From JAGNRR01 sp965230665 (GTDB taxonomy: Bacteria > Bacteroidota > Bacteroidia > Chitinophagales > Chitinophagaceae), in assembly GCA_965230665.1 (NCBI GenBank), contig CBDDLM010000004.1, forward strand, positions 930,001-994,000: DNA of 64,000 nt, given 5' to 3'. The notes beneath the pieces were generated by a model, which saw nothing but the letters and a program-made list of their open reading frames with translations, made no database searches and was not told where the DNA came from. Position 1 is the first letter of the stretch; the number at the start of each line of letters is the position of its first letter. The position numbers and the translations under genes were made by a program. Shown piece after piece: positions 35,142 through 43,859 of this stretch.

Positions 35142-35223
35142 CTTTTAAAAAACAGCCTAACCTGTTCTTTATCCTATAATAGTCATAAAATTTATTGACC
35201 AAACTGATGCTGAAGGAAAATAT

Positions 35224-35231
35224 TATCTTTG
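35224..35231 (+). promoter_or_regulatory. promoter box, leaderless type
   Basis: TATCTTTG ends 4 bases before the ATG at 35236. Confidence 0.65.
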
Positions 35232-35235
35232 CCTC

Positions 35236-35667
35236 ATGAAATACCTGATTAGTGTTGTTTTCTTGCTGATAACAGTTGTTGGACTTACATCATGTAATAA
35301 AAAGAAAGTTAGCAAAGTACCTCTTCCTGAGGGCTATTATGAGAATCAATGGGACGAACCCTTGGCAGCGGCTAAAGATTATGACCGAAAGATTTTTGTA
35401 CAATTTTATGCAGACTGGTGTAGTCTTTGTGCTTCGTTCAAAAAAGAAGTATTGAACGATGATGAAGTGGAGACCTATATGAAGGGCAAATTTGTACCCG
35501 TGTTATTGGACGAAGAGAAAGGAGTTGGTAAAGAATTATTTGAGAAACACGGGCTAAGTGGTCACCCATTATCCGTAATGTTCGATAAAGATGGTGTCAT
35601 CCTTGGCCAACATAAGGGCAAAATGACCAAAGAACAATTCCTTAATTGGATTAAGCCCTTTGAGTAG
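35236..35667 (+). CDS. thioredoxin-fold lipoprotein
   Basis: A 143-residue periplasmic thiol-disulphide protein. The N-terminal signal ends in a lipobox (GLTSC, Cys20), so it is lipid-anchored. The thioredoxin domain has FVQFYADWCSLCASF with redox motif CSLC and the cis-Pro region SGHPLSVMF. The role, oxidase or reductase, cannot be decided from the motif. Own promoter, single gene. Confidence 0.93.
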   Translation: MKYLISVVFLLITVVGLTSCNKKKVSKVPLPEGYYENQWDEPLAAAKDYDRKIFVQFYADWCSLCASFKKEVLNDDEVETYMKGKFVPVLLDEEKGVGKELFEKHGLSGHPLSVMFDKDGVILGQHKGKMTKEQFLNWIKPFE

Positions 35668-35700
35668 TTCCTATTTTCTAAAAAAGCTATAACATAATTT

Positions 35701-35733
35701 TTTGACTAGGTATAGTGGGAACCACTATATTTG
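35701..35733 (+). promoter_or_regulatory. bamD operon promoter
   Basis: TTTG (35701-35704), 21 bases, then TATATTTG (35726-35733) match the full two-part Bacteroidota consensus, 11 bases ahead of the bamD ATG at 35745. Confidence 0.75.
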
Positions 35734-35744
35734 CCGCGCTATTT

Positions 35745-36539
35745 ATGAGAGTAACTTTTGGCATTTTATTTATTGTTCTTTTTGGATTTACCTCTTGTAA
35801 TGAACTGGAGAAAATTCAAAAATCAAGTAATACAGAGTATAAGCTGCAGAAAGCCAATGAGTTTTACGATCGTACTCATTATGGTAAAGCTATTGTACTT
35901 TATGAAGAGTTACTGACTATTTTTAAGGGTACCAAACGTTTTGAAGATATTTATTATAAGTATGCTATGAGTTACTATAAACAAAAAAGTTACTTAGCCG
36001 CATCATATCACTTCAAAAATTTCTCTGACTTATTCCCAAGCTCCAAAAGAGCCGAGGAAACAAGGTTTTTACATAGTAAAAGCCTTTTTGAAGACACAAA
36101 AGACTATACGCTCGATCAGGCCAGCACGAAGAAAACTATTTCGGAACTGCAAAATTTCATTAACACATATCCAAAATCAAAATATGTTAATGAAACAAAT
36201 CAGATGATTGATAAGTCTCGTGAACTACTTGAAGCTAAAGATAAATATTCGGCTGAGCTTTATTATAAGGTATCCCAATATAAAGCAGCCGCCCTTTATT
36301 TTGAGCAAATAATCAATAAGTACCCGGATTCTAAGGATATTGACTATTACCAATACAAGGTACTTCAATCTAGATATAAATATGCAAAGCAAAGCATTAC
36401 CTCTAGACAAGAGGAACGTTTCAAACAAGTGCTTGCCGATTATGCCTATTTTAAGAATATTAATCCAAAAAACAGGTACCAAAAGGAGATTGAAAGCATA
36501 AAATCCTTATCTTCGCAGGCCCTGTCAAAAATTAATTAG
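35745..36539 (+). CDS. bamD: outer-membrane assembly lipoprotein BamD
   Basis: A 264-residue BamD, the TPR lipoprotein of the machine that folds outer-membrane proteins. The start is placed at the ATG at 35745, which gives MRVTFGILF and a lipobox FTSC with Cys18. An upstream GTG (35715) lies within the promoter and would hide the signal. About five TPR units follow (KANEFYDRTHYGKAIVLYEEL, YKQKSYLAASYHFKNF and others). First gene of bamD-rpoZ-thioesterase-coaBC-DUF4835-DUF4296. Confidence 0.92.
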   Translation: MRVTFGILFIVLFGFTSCNELEKIQKSSNTEYKLQKANEFYDRTHYGKAIVLYEELLTIFKGTKRFEDIYYKYAMSYYKQKSYLAASYHFKNFSDLFPSSKRAEETRFLHSKSLFEDTKDYTLDQASTKKTISELQNFINTYPKSKYVNETNQMIDKSRELLEAKDKYSAELYYKVSQYKAAALYFEQIINKYPDSKDIDYYQYKVLQSRYKYAKQSITSRQEERFKQVLADYAYFKNINPKNRYQKEIESIKSLSSQALSKIN

Positions 36540-36542
36540 ACT

Positions 36543-36881
36543 ATGATGCAGCAAGGAAAAAAACTTCTTATCAACACGACAAATCCTTCTATTGAGGCGA
36601 GAAACGTTGAAACCATCAAGAATCCTACTGGTAATTTGTATGAATCTCTTGTTATTATTAGCAAGCGCGCCAATCAAATCAATACTAAGATCAAGGATGA
36701 GTTAATTAAGAAATTGGAGGAATTTGGAAGTCACACTGATAATCTGGAGGAAATTTCTGAAAACAAAGAGCAGATTGAAATTTCTAGATTTTATGAAAGA
36801 ATGGCGAACCCTGCAATTCAGGCTACTAATGAATTTTTAGACGAAAAAATTTATTATAAGAAGCCAGAAGGAGTGATCTAA
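36543..36881 (+). CDS. rpoZ: RNA polymerase omega subunit (Rpb6-like)
   Basis: A 112-residue protein of the Bacteroidota omega type. The core segment GNLYESLVIISKRANQIN, with the following LIKKLEEF, matches the conserved omega helices. It stabilises the beta-prime subunit. It lies 3 bases after bamD. The bamD-rpoZ-coaBC order is common in the phylum and supports the call. An ATG three bases later is an equally good start. Confidence 0.87.
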   Translation: MMQQGKKLLINTTNPSIEARNVETIKNPTGNLYESLVIISKRANQINTKIKDELIKKLEEFGSHTDNLEEISENKEQIEISRFYERMANPAIQATNEFLDEKIYYKKPEGVI

Positions 36882-36937
36882 CCTTTCGGTGTTCTTCTCA
36901 TATCTTTTCACCCTCTTAGTTTATTGATTAACACTAA

Positions 36938-37399
36938 ATGACTATACTTGAGATGCCACTTGCTGTCTTTTTAGGCATTGCGATGAGTTCAAAAGAACAA
37001 AAACTTTTGCAACTTTCGTACAAAGACAGTTTTAGAAATCATATTAACACATTTCATGGTTCTGTAATATATAGCTTGGCGGAAATCAGTACAGGTGTTT
37101 TCTTGGAAAAGCACTTTCCAAGAGAAAAAGAAACCACAATTCCCGTTCTTCGACGCTCTTCCGTAAAATACTCAGCACCATGTCATGGTGAGTTGTTTTC
37201 AATAGTCTCTCTCATAAATGCTGAAAAAGAAGCGTTAAAAGATGTTTTATACTCTACAGGACGAGTTATAATAAACATGCAGGCTGACATTCACGATGAG
37301 AACGATCAATTAGTCTTTAGAGGTCGTTTTGAATGGTTTGTCAACCTAAAGCCAGAATACCTAAAAGTTTCTAAAACTGTACCTGAGATAGGTAAATAG
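36938..37399 (+). CDS. hotdog-fold thioesterase-like protein (DUF4442-like)
   Basis: A 153-residue single hotdog domain: NTFHGSVIYSLAEISTGVFLEKHF is the central helix with its HG motif, followed by strand SSVKYSAPCHGEL. Such proteins hydrolyse or bind acyl-CoA or acyl-ACP. The catalytic residue is not certain and no substrate can be inferred. It sits between rpoZ and coaBC, but coaBC has its own promoter box. Confidence 0.72.
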   Translation: MTILEMPLAVFLGIAMSSKEQKLLQLSYKDSFRNHINTFHGSVIYSLAEISTGVFLEKHFPREKETTIPVLRRSSVKYSAPCHGELFSIVSLINAEKEALKDVLYSTGRVIINMQADIHDENDQLVFRGRFEWFVNLKPEYLKVSKTVPEIGK

Positions 37400-37401
37400 A
37401 G

Positions 37402-37409
37402 TATTTTTG
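37402..37409 (+). promoter_or_regulatory. coaBC promoter box, leaderless type
   Basis: TATTTTTG ends 4 bases before a GTG at 37414. This supports GTG over the in-frame TTG at 37411 as the coaBC start. Confidence 0.55.
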
Positions 37410-37413
37410 CTTG

Positions 37414-38598
37414 GTGCAAGGAAAGAAAATCCTTATCGGTATAACAGGTAGCATCGCTGCTTATAAAATTCCACTTCTTGTAAGACTTTTTATAAAAGCT
37501 GGTGCAGAAGTAAAGGTGGTTATGACAACGGCCTCCCAAGATTTTGTAACTCCCTTAGTGCTTTCAACTTTATCGAAAAACAATGTAAGTATTGAATTGA
37601 GCCAGGATCACTCATGGGAGAATCATGTAATGCTTGGTCGTTGGGCGGATATTATGTTAATCGCACCTGCCTCTGCCAATACAATCGCAAAAATGGCTCA
37701 AGGTGTGTGCGATAACCTATTGCTGGCGGTATATCTTTCCTCGACATGCCCCGTTCATTTTGCTCCCGCCATGGATGAAGATATGTATCACCACCCTTCC
37801 TTTACTGCAAACTGTAAAACCCTACTGTCTTACGGAAACACCATGATCAGTTCAAACCATGGTGAATTGGCCAGCGGCCTTGTAGGGATGGGACGTATGG
37901 CCGAAATAGAAGATCTTTTTATACATGTTCAAAACGCTTTAGGTAAAGAGCAAAGGTTAAAAGGGAAATCTGTGCTTATAACCGCTGGACCAACGTATGA
38001 AAATATTGATCCCGTTAGGTTTATTGGTAACTACTCTAGTGGAAAAATGGGCCTTGCCATTGCAGAGGCCATCGCCGAAGAAGGAGCAACGGTCAAGTTG
38101 ATCATGGGCCCAAGCAAGTTAAAAGCTACGCACCCTTTAATTGAGCAAATAAATGTTCAATCCGCCGAAGAGATGTACAATACGTGTTTAAATTATTTTG
38201 ATCAGATTGATATTGCTATAATGAGTGCAGCCGTGGCAGATTATAAAGCGAAGCAACAATCATTAGAAAAGATTAAGAAAAAAGACAATGACATGAGCAT
38301 TGCACTGGAAAGAACTCCAGATATTTTAAGAACGCTTGGCGAACGTAAGAAAAAACAAATTTTAGTAGGTTTTGCTCTTGAGAGTCAGAACGAAGAAAGC
38401 TACGCCCAAAGAAAATTAAAAGAGAAGAATGCAGATCTCATCGTTCTAAATAGTATAAAAGATAAGGGAGCTGGGTTTATGAGTGATACGAATAAGGTAA
38501 CTATCTTTAATAAAAATGGTAGTCAAACGGCGTATAAACTCAAACCTAAAACTGAAGTTGCTCTTGATATTGTAGATGAAATAGTAAAGTTTTTATAG
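37414..38598 (+). CDS. coaBC: bifunctional phosphopantothenoylcysteine decarboxylase / phosphopantothenate-cysteine ligase
   Basis: A 394-residue coenzyme A biosynthesis enzyme. The N-terminal flavoprotein decarboxylase domain (about 1-180) starts KKILIGITGSIAAYK and has the active-site LAPAMDEDMY-like FAPAMDEDMYHHPS and ASGLVGMGRM. The C-terminal ligase domain starts ITAGPTYENIDPVRFIGNYS and has AAVADYK and LVGFALES. The start is GTG, since no ATG is near. Confidence 0.95.
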   Translation: MQGKKILIGITGSIAAYKIPLLVRLFIKAGAEVKVVMTTASQDFVTPLVLSTLSKNNVSIELSQDHSWENHVMLGRWADIMLIAPASANTIAKMAQGVCDNLLLAVYLSSTCPVHFAPAMDEDMYHHPSFTANCKTLLSYGNTMISSNHGELASGLVGMGRMAEIEDLFIHVQNALGKEQRLKGKSVLITAGPTYENIDPVRFIGNYSSGKMGLAIAEAIAEEGATVKLIMGPSKLKATHPLIEQINVQSAEEMYNTCLNYFDQIDIAIMSAAVADYKAKQQSLEKIKKKDNDMSIALERTPDILRTLGERKKKQILVGFALESQNEESYAQRKLKEKNADLIVLNSIKDKGAGFMSDTNKVTIFNKNGSQTAYKLKPKTEVALDIVDEIVKFL

Positions 38599-38602
38599 AA
38601 GA

Positions 38603-39529
38603 ATGAAACAATTATACCTAGTCATATTATCGCTACTTATAGTTAGTATGGTCCAAGCTCAAGAGATGCGCTGCAAGGCAATTGTCAATGCAGGACAAAT
38701 TCAAGGGGTGGATAAGAAAATATTTAAAACGTTGGAGCAAGCTATTGAAACATTTGTCAATACGCGTAAGTGGACAAAAGACAACTACGAACCCAATGAG
38801 AAAATCGATGTTGTTTTTTCCTTAGTTCTGTCAAAAAAAATTGAAGGCGTTGAAGGAGGTTATACAGGTAGTATTTCTATCCAAGCTACTCGCCCTATCT
38901 TCAACTCAGATTATTCCAGCACCACTGTTAACTATGTCGATAAGAATGTTGCGGTGAAGTATGTTCAGTTTCAACCATTAGACTTTAATGATAATCGAGT
39001 AACGGGCTCAGATGCATTGGCCTCTAATTTGACAGCGCTTATTGCATACTATACATATCTTGTCATTGGACTAGATTACGATAGTTTTTCGATGAAAGGT
39101 GGAACACCTTATTTTAATAAAGCACTCAATATTATCAATAATGCACCAGAGAATAGAGATATTACAGGTTGGAAAGCAAGTGAATCAAAAAGGAGAAATC
39201 GTTACTGGCTCATAGACCAAATTTTAAACAATCGATTTGTGAAATTTAGAGAAGCTTTTTATACCTATCATCGTAAGGGCTTGGATAATATGATCTCCGA
39301 CCCAAAGAAGGCAAGAACGAATATGAATAAAATATTCTCCGACCTAAAAAGAATCAACCAGGAGAACCCTTCTTCTGTACTGCTTCAATTCTTTTTTAAT
39401 GCTAAAAGTCCAGAGATCATGGACTTCCTAAAAAATTCACCCAAATCTGAGAAAGACATTATTATCCCAATCTGTGCCCAGATTGACGTACGTAATACCC
39501 AACAATACTTCAAATTGTTACGACGATGA
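38603..39529 (+). CDS. DUF4835 family secreted protein
   Basis: A 308-residue exported protein (signal MKQLYLVILSLLIVSMVQAQ) of the Bacteroidota family DUF4835. The start EMRCKAIVNAGQIQGVDKKIF and RKWTKDNY are typical. The family regularly follows coaBC, but its function is unknown. The stop overlaps the start of the next lipoprotein gene by 4 bases (ATGA). Confidence 0.9.
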   Translation: MKQLYLVILSLLIVSMVQAQEMRCKAIVNAGQIQGVDKKIFKTLEQAIETFVNTRKWTKDNYEPNEKIDVVFSLVLSKKIEGVEGGYTGSISIQATRPIFNSDYSSTTVNYVDKNVAVKYVQFQPLDFNDNRVTGSDALASNLTALIAYYTYLVIGLDYDSFSMKGGTPYFNKALNIINNAPENRDITGWKASESKRRNRYWLIDQILNNRFVKFREAFYTYHRKGLDNMISDPKKARTNMNKIFSDLKRINQENPSSVLLQFFFNAKSPEIMDFLKNSPKSEKDIIIPICAQIDVRNTQQYFKLLRR

Positions 39530-39918
39530 GATATCTCATTTCTTGTTTGTTCTTCATGATACTCTTCGTTTCATGTAAAGAAGAAGAACCTTTAGTAGCA
39601 GAAGATCAAATGGCTGCAATCCTTTCGGACTTACATATGGCAGAGGCTTACGCCCAACTGGTACCCAAAAACATGGGAGACTATATGACCAAAAACAATG
39701 ATACGCTCAAAATTTTGTATAGTCATATCTACAAAAAATATGACTTAGACACCACGAAATTCAATAAAGCACTTACATGGTATAAGAATCGTCCAAAAGT
39801 ATTTGACAAAGTATACGAAAAAGTGCTAGAGGAGTTGAGTATTCGAAAGGACTCATACCAGGATAGTATCATAGAATATTCAGATAGCACGGAAGTGAAT
39901 ATTAAGGATACTTTATAA
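39526..39918 (+). CDS. DUF4296 family lipoprotein
   Basis: A 130-residue lipoprotein (signal MRYLISCLFFMILFVSC, Cys17). The mature part has the helical DUF4296 core: MAAILSDLHMAEAYA, then KYDLDTTKFNKALTWYKNRP. Function unknown; found throughout Bacteroidota. Translationally coupled to the DUF4835 gene, which suggests the two act together in the envelope. Confidence 0.87.
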   Translation: MRYLISCLFFMILFVSCKEEEPLVAEDQMAAILSDLHMAEAYAQLVPKNMGDYMTKNNDTLKILYSHIYKKYDLDTTKFNKALTWYKNRPKVFDKVYEKVLEELSIRKDSYQDSIIEYSDSTEVNIKDTL

Positions 39919-40000
39919 GATTAAGGTCTCTTCAGGCCCTATTTCTCCTAACTTTTTCGTAAATTCGCACTCGTTTCAATAACACCTTCTAGCATTAATT

Positions 40001-41320
40001 ATGAACAATTTAAAGCAAAAATTTGATACTAACGCGAGCGAATTAGGCGCTGAGATTAAGACACTCCTTAAAGAACACGGTGATAAAAAAATCCAAGAAA
40101 CTACCTTAAAACAGGTATATACAGGGATGCGTGGTATGATCGGTTTGGTTTGTGAAACATCTTTGCTAGATGCGGATGAAGGAATTCATTTTAAAGGATA
40201 TTCTATTCCACAATTAGTCGAAAAATTACCTAAAGCGGAAGGAGGATCTCAACCCTTGCCAGAAGGTTTGTTTTATCTTATGCTGATTGGTGAACTTCCT
40301 GCTGATGCAGATGCTGAAATGGTATCCGCGGCTTGGGGACGACGCTCTCATGTTCCAAATCATGTTTTTGAAGCTATTAATAAATTACCCTTACATACGC
40401 ACCCCATGACTATGCTAAGCATAGGTATCATGGCGATGCAAACAGAAAGTGTTTTTGCTAAGGCATATAAAGAAGGTATCTCTAAAGCAGACTATTGGTC
40501 TTATACTTTTGAAGATTGCTTAAACCTTACGGCTCGTTTGCCAAGAATTGCTGCCTATATCTACCGCAGAAAATATAAAAACGATGAACACATTCATCCA
40601 GATGGAATGTTGGACTGGGCAGCGAACTTCGCGCATATGTTAGGATACGACAATCCTGAATTTCATGAATTAATGCGTTTATATCTATGTATCCATGCTG
40701 ATCATGAAGGCGGGAATGTAAGTGCTCATACATCGCATGTGGTTAGTTCTGCCTTAAGCGATCCGTATTTGGCCTTCTCGGCAGGTATGAATGGTTTAGC
40801 TGGGCCGTTGCATGGTTTGGCTAATCAAGAAGTTATCCGTTGGATCAAGGAAATGATCAGTGAGTTAAATACTACAGAGCCAACAAAGGAACAGATTGCA
40901 AAATATGTTCAAGATACACTTGACGCTGGTAAAGTAATTCCAGGTTATGGTCATGCAGTCCTTCGTAAGACAGACCCTCGATTTACAGCTCAAATGGAAT
41001 TTGCCAAACAATATTGTTCCGATGATTCAACAATACAAACTGTGTGGAATATCTACGATGTAGTACCAGATATATTAGGATCTATTGGAAAAATTAAAAA
41101 CCCTTGGCCGAATGTAGATGCACACTCTGGTGCTTTGTTACAGCATTATGGTTTAGTAGAAGAAGAATTCTACACTGTTCTGTTTGGAGTTTCACGAGCA
41201 CTTGGTATTCTAGCAGGCATGTGCTGGGACCGTGCATTAGGTATGCCATTAGAAAGACCTAAATCAGTTTCTACTCGTATGGTAAAGAAATGGATTAAAG
41301 GGGAAATCGATTCTCTTTAA
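40001..41320 (+). CDS. gltA: citrate synthase, mitochondrial-like type
   Basis: A 439-residue citrate synthase that condenses acetyl-CoA and oxaloacetate. The catalytic blocks are near-identical in wording to the animal mitochondrial enzyme: HADHEGGNVSAHTSHVV (His), GLAGPLHGLANQEV (His) and PGYGHAVLRKTDPR, then the Asp in VDAHSGALL. This differs from the type II hexameric enzyme of Proteobacteria. A TAAATTCG box lies just upstream. Monocistronic. Confidence 0.95.
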   Translation: MNNLKQKFDTNASELGAEIKTLLKEHGDKKIQETTLKQVYTGMRGMIGLVCETSLLDADEGIHFKGYSIPQLVEKLPKAEGGSQPLPEGLFYLMLIGELPADADAEMVSAAWGRRSHVPNHVFEAINKLPLHTHPMTMLSIGIMAMQTESVFAKAYKEGISKADYWSYTFEDCLNLTARLPRIAAYIYRRKYKNDEHIHPDGMLDWAANFAHMLGYDNPEFHELMRLYLCIHADHEGGNVSAHTSHVVSSALSDPYLAFSAGMNGLAGPLHGLANQEVIRWIKEMISELNTTEPTKEQIAKYVQDTLDAGKVIPGYGHAVLRKTDPRFTAQMEFAKQYCSDDSTIQTVWNIYDVVPDILGSIGKIKNPWPNVDAHSGALLQHYGLVEEEFYTVLFGVSRALGILAGMCWDRALGMPLERPKSVSTRMVKKWIKGEIDSL

Positions 41321-41331
41321 GCAACGAAATT

Positions 41332-41862
41332 CTATAAGTTCTGAATAAAACGGGCGGCTTTTTCTAGCCGCTCTTTTTTTGTACCAGAAATGGCCTGAAA
41401 GGGTATGGGTTGATCTTGAAGATGTGTTAAGTAGTTTTTGTATAGCCAAGTACGATCTTTCTTTGAAGGATGTTCGCGCAATTGATCATCCTCCCAGGGA
41501 ATATCAGGAGTACATAATAAATACGCATACGGTTTAAACAAAGCCGCTTGATCTAAAATCCATTTCGAACAATTTGCATATCTTTTCTCACTCCATATTT
41601 TAAGGACAAAAAATGCAGTATCGACGAATAAATATTGTTTCGCCTTAAGTTCTTCATTACGAATATGCTCTAGATGTTCTTTTGCTATTTCTTCTATGTC
41701 TTCATAGCAGTATTCTCCTCCTTGTTTCTCAAGATAATTACGTGCAGTTTCAAGCACATAGGGTGCTCCGAAATACGCAGCCAAGTCTTTAACCAAGGTT
41801 GTTTTACCAGAACTTTCCACTCCCGTGATTACAATTACCCTTACTTCAGAGAGTTCTTTCAT
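41332..41862 (-). CDS. NadR-like P-loop kinase (AAA_28)
   Basis: A 176-residue P-loop protein similar to the ribosylnicotinamide kinase domain of NadR. Walker A VITGVESSGKTT is at residues about 11-22, followed by VLETARNYL and a LFVDTAFFVLKIW Walker B region. It has no DNA-binding or NMN adenylyltransferase domain, so it would act as a stand-alone nucleoside kinase in NAD salvage. That role is inferred by homology only. Confidence 0.8.
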   Translation of the reverse strand: MKELSEVRVIVITGVESSGKTTLVKDLAAYFGAPYVLETARNYLEKQGGEYCYEDIEEIAKEHLEHIRNEELKAKQYLFVDTAFFVLKIWSEKRYANCSKWILDQAALFKPYAYLLCTPDIPWEDDQLREHPSKKDRTWLYKNYLTHLQDQPIPFQAISGTKKERLEKAARFIQNL

Positions 41863-41900
41863 TTTTCTTAAAGCTAAAGCTTAATTTCGTTGTAGTATAT

Positions 41901-43793
41901 ATGCGAAGATACTATCTTGTTTTACTATTTAGTATAGGATGTTTTCTATTACTCCTTCGGTGTAACCAAAACATAGAAGGGCAAAACCTCTTTCGAAATA
42001 TCTCCAATAAAAAGGCCCACTACGTAGGTATGAACGAATGCCGCAACTGCCATGAACCAGTTTATAAAACGTATATTCAAACTGGAATGGGACAATCATG
42101 GGGGCTTGCAACCAAAGAGAAAAGTGCTGCGGACTTCAGCGATAAGCACCCTCCAATCTACGATCAAAAACTGGACTTGTACTATAAAGCATTTTGGAAA
42201 AAAGATGAACTGTTTATAAAAGAGTATAGGTTATTCGAAAAAGATACAACTCATTATCGTGAAGAAAAAATAAGTTATGTTGTAGGTAGCGGCCAGCATA
42301 CCAATTCTCATATCATTGATATGGATGGATATCTACACCAAGCACCGATTACATTTTATACACAGAAAGGAAAGTGGGATTTAGCGCCCGGTTATGAAGG
42401 CGGACATAATGCGCGCTTCTCTCGAAAAATTGAAACAGAGTGTATTACGTGTCATAATGGTTATCCTGAACATGTAAAAGGAAGTTTAAATAAGTATACC
42501 CAGGTAAAAACAGGTATAGACTGCGAACGTTGTCATGGACCTGGAAGTATTCATGTAGCTGAAAAAAAACTAGGGCAAATTATAGATACATCGCTAGGGC
42601 CTGACTATAGTATTGTCAATCCAAGAAGGCTATCTACCGAGCAACAAAATAACTTATGCCAACGCTGCCATTTGCAAGGTATCGCTGTACTACAGGATGG
42701 TAAGGATTTCTTTGATTTTCTTCCTTCACAGGAGCTAAAACAGACCATGAGCGTCTTCATGCCTACCTTTAGTGGAAGTCAGAAGCATATGATTATGGCT
42801 AGTCATGTTGAACGCATGAAGATGAGCGCTTGTTTTGTTAATAGTGGTCGAATGAGTTGCATCAGTTGTCACAATCCTCACATAAGTGTTAAAGCAACTC
42901 CGTCTGAAACCTTTAATGCTGCCTGTAAAAACTGTCATACCTCATCTGATCAGTGTACAGAACAGGTAGAAGTGCGTGCATCGAAACAGGATAACTGCAG
43001 TGGTTGTCATATGACTAAAAACGAAAGTATTGATATACCTCATGTGGCGGTTACAGATCATTATATTAGAAAAAAGCCGAGAATAGAAAATGAGGATGCC
43101 ATTCGAAATTTCATTGGCATGAAATCCTATAATAATAATGCTCCAAGCAATCGCATAAAGGCCAAAGCCTTTCTTGAGTTTTATGAACGATATCAAGCCA
43201 ATCCCTTGCTACTAGATACTGCTATTCTTTATTTGTCCAAAGCCGATAAACGCACTACTGATGCAGACTTAATTCGTACCTACTTTTTGAAAAAAGACTA
43301 TAATAAAGTTATCGAGTTGAGTGATAGTAAGCCAGAGAAGATTGAAGAAGCTTGGACAGCCTACAGAATTGGAGAGAGTCATTTTAAGAATAATAACTTT
43401 GAACGTGCACTTCAATATCATAAACGTGCAGTGACCTTAATGCCGCTTGGCTTAGATTTCAGAATCAAATTAGCTAATACCTTATTAAAACTGAATAAAA
43501 TGGAAGAGGCTAAACAAGAAGCTGCTTTCGTTTTAAACGAAAATAGCAGATATAGTCAAGCTCATAAGATATTAGGATTCATTGCATTATCACAAAAAGA
43601 TTTTAAAGCTTCGGCTATGGCTTCGGCCAAAGCTATTGCCTTAGCCCCCGATAATGAACAGGCCTATATAAACCTAGCCGTTGCTTATTACAATTTACAA
43701 GAAAGGTCTCTGGTGAAACAAGTTCTGGTAAAAGCGCGTAGATTATATCCAAATAATAAACAAATTGAAGCCATGCTGAATGAGCTTAAATAA
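41901..43793 (+). CDS. seven-heme c-type cytochrome with C-terminal TPR domain
   Basis: A 630-residue exported cytochrome. Seven CxxCH sites lie in the first ~370 residues: CRNCH, CITCH, CERCH, CQRCH, CISCH, CKNCH and CSGCH, several paired as in cytochrome c554-like proteins. The signal segment ends LLLLRC, a poor lipobox because Arg precedes Cys, so lipidation is uncertain. Residues about 470-630 are TPR repeats (AWTAYRIGESHFKNNNFERAL, NEQAYINLAVAYYNLQE) for protein contacts. The redox partner is unknown. Confidence 0.92.
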   Translation: MRRYYLVLLFSIGCFLLLLRCNQNIEGQNLFRNISNKKAHYVGMNECRNCHEPVYKTYIQTGMGQSWGLATKEKSAADFSDKHPPIYDQKLDLYYKAFWKKDELFIKEYRLFEKDTTHYREEKISYVVGSGQHTNSHIIDMDGYLHQAPITFYTQKGKWDLAPGYEGGHNARFSRKIETECITCHNGYPEHVKGSLNKYTQVKTGIDCERCHGPGSIHVAEKKLGQIIDTSLGPDYSIVNPRRLSTEQQNNLCQRCHLQGIAVLQDGKDFFDFLPSQELKQTMSVFMPTFSGSQKHMIMASHVERMKMSACFVNSGRMSCISCHNPHISVKATPSETFNAACKNCHTSSDQCTEQVEVRASKQDNCSGCHMTKNESIDIPHVAVTDHYIRKKPRIENEDAIRNFIGMKSYNNNAPSNRIKAKAFLEFYERYQANPLLLDTAILYLSKADKRTTDADLIRTYFLKKDYNKVIELSDSKPEKIEEAWTAYRIGESHFKNNNFERALQYHKRAVTLMPLGLDFRIKLANTLLKLNKMEEAKQEAAFVLNENSRYSQAHKILGFIALSQKDFKASAMASAKAIALAPDNEQAYINLAVAYYNLQERSLVKQVLVKARRLYPNNKQIEAMLNELK

Positions 43794-43859
43794 TGTCATG
43801 TAACGGTAAAAAAAAATCAACTCCTTGAAGTTGCAAAAGATAATTCCTATCTTGATGCT

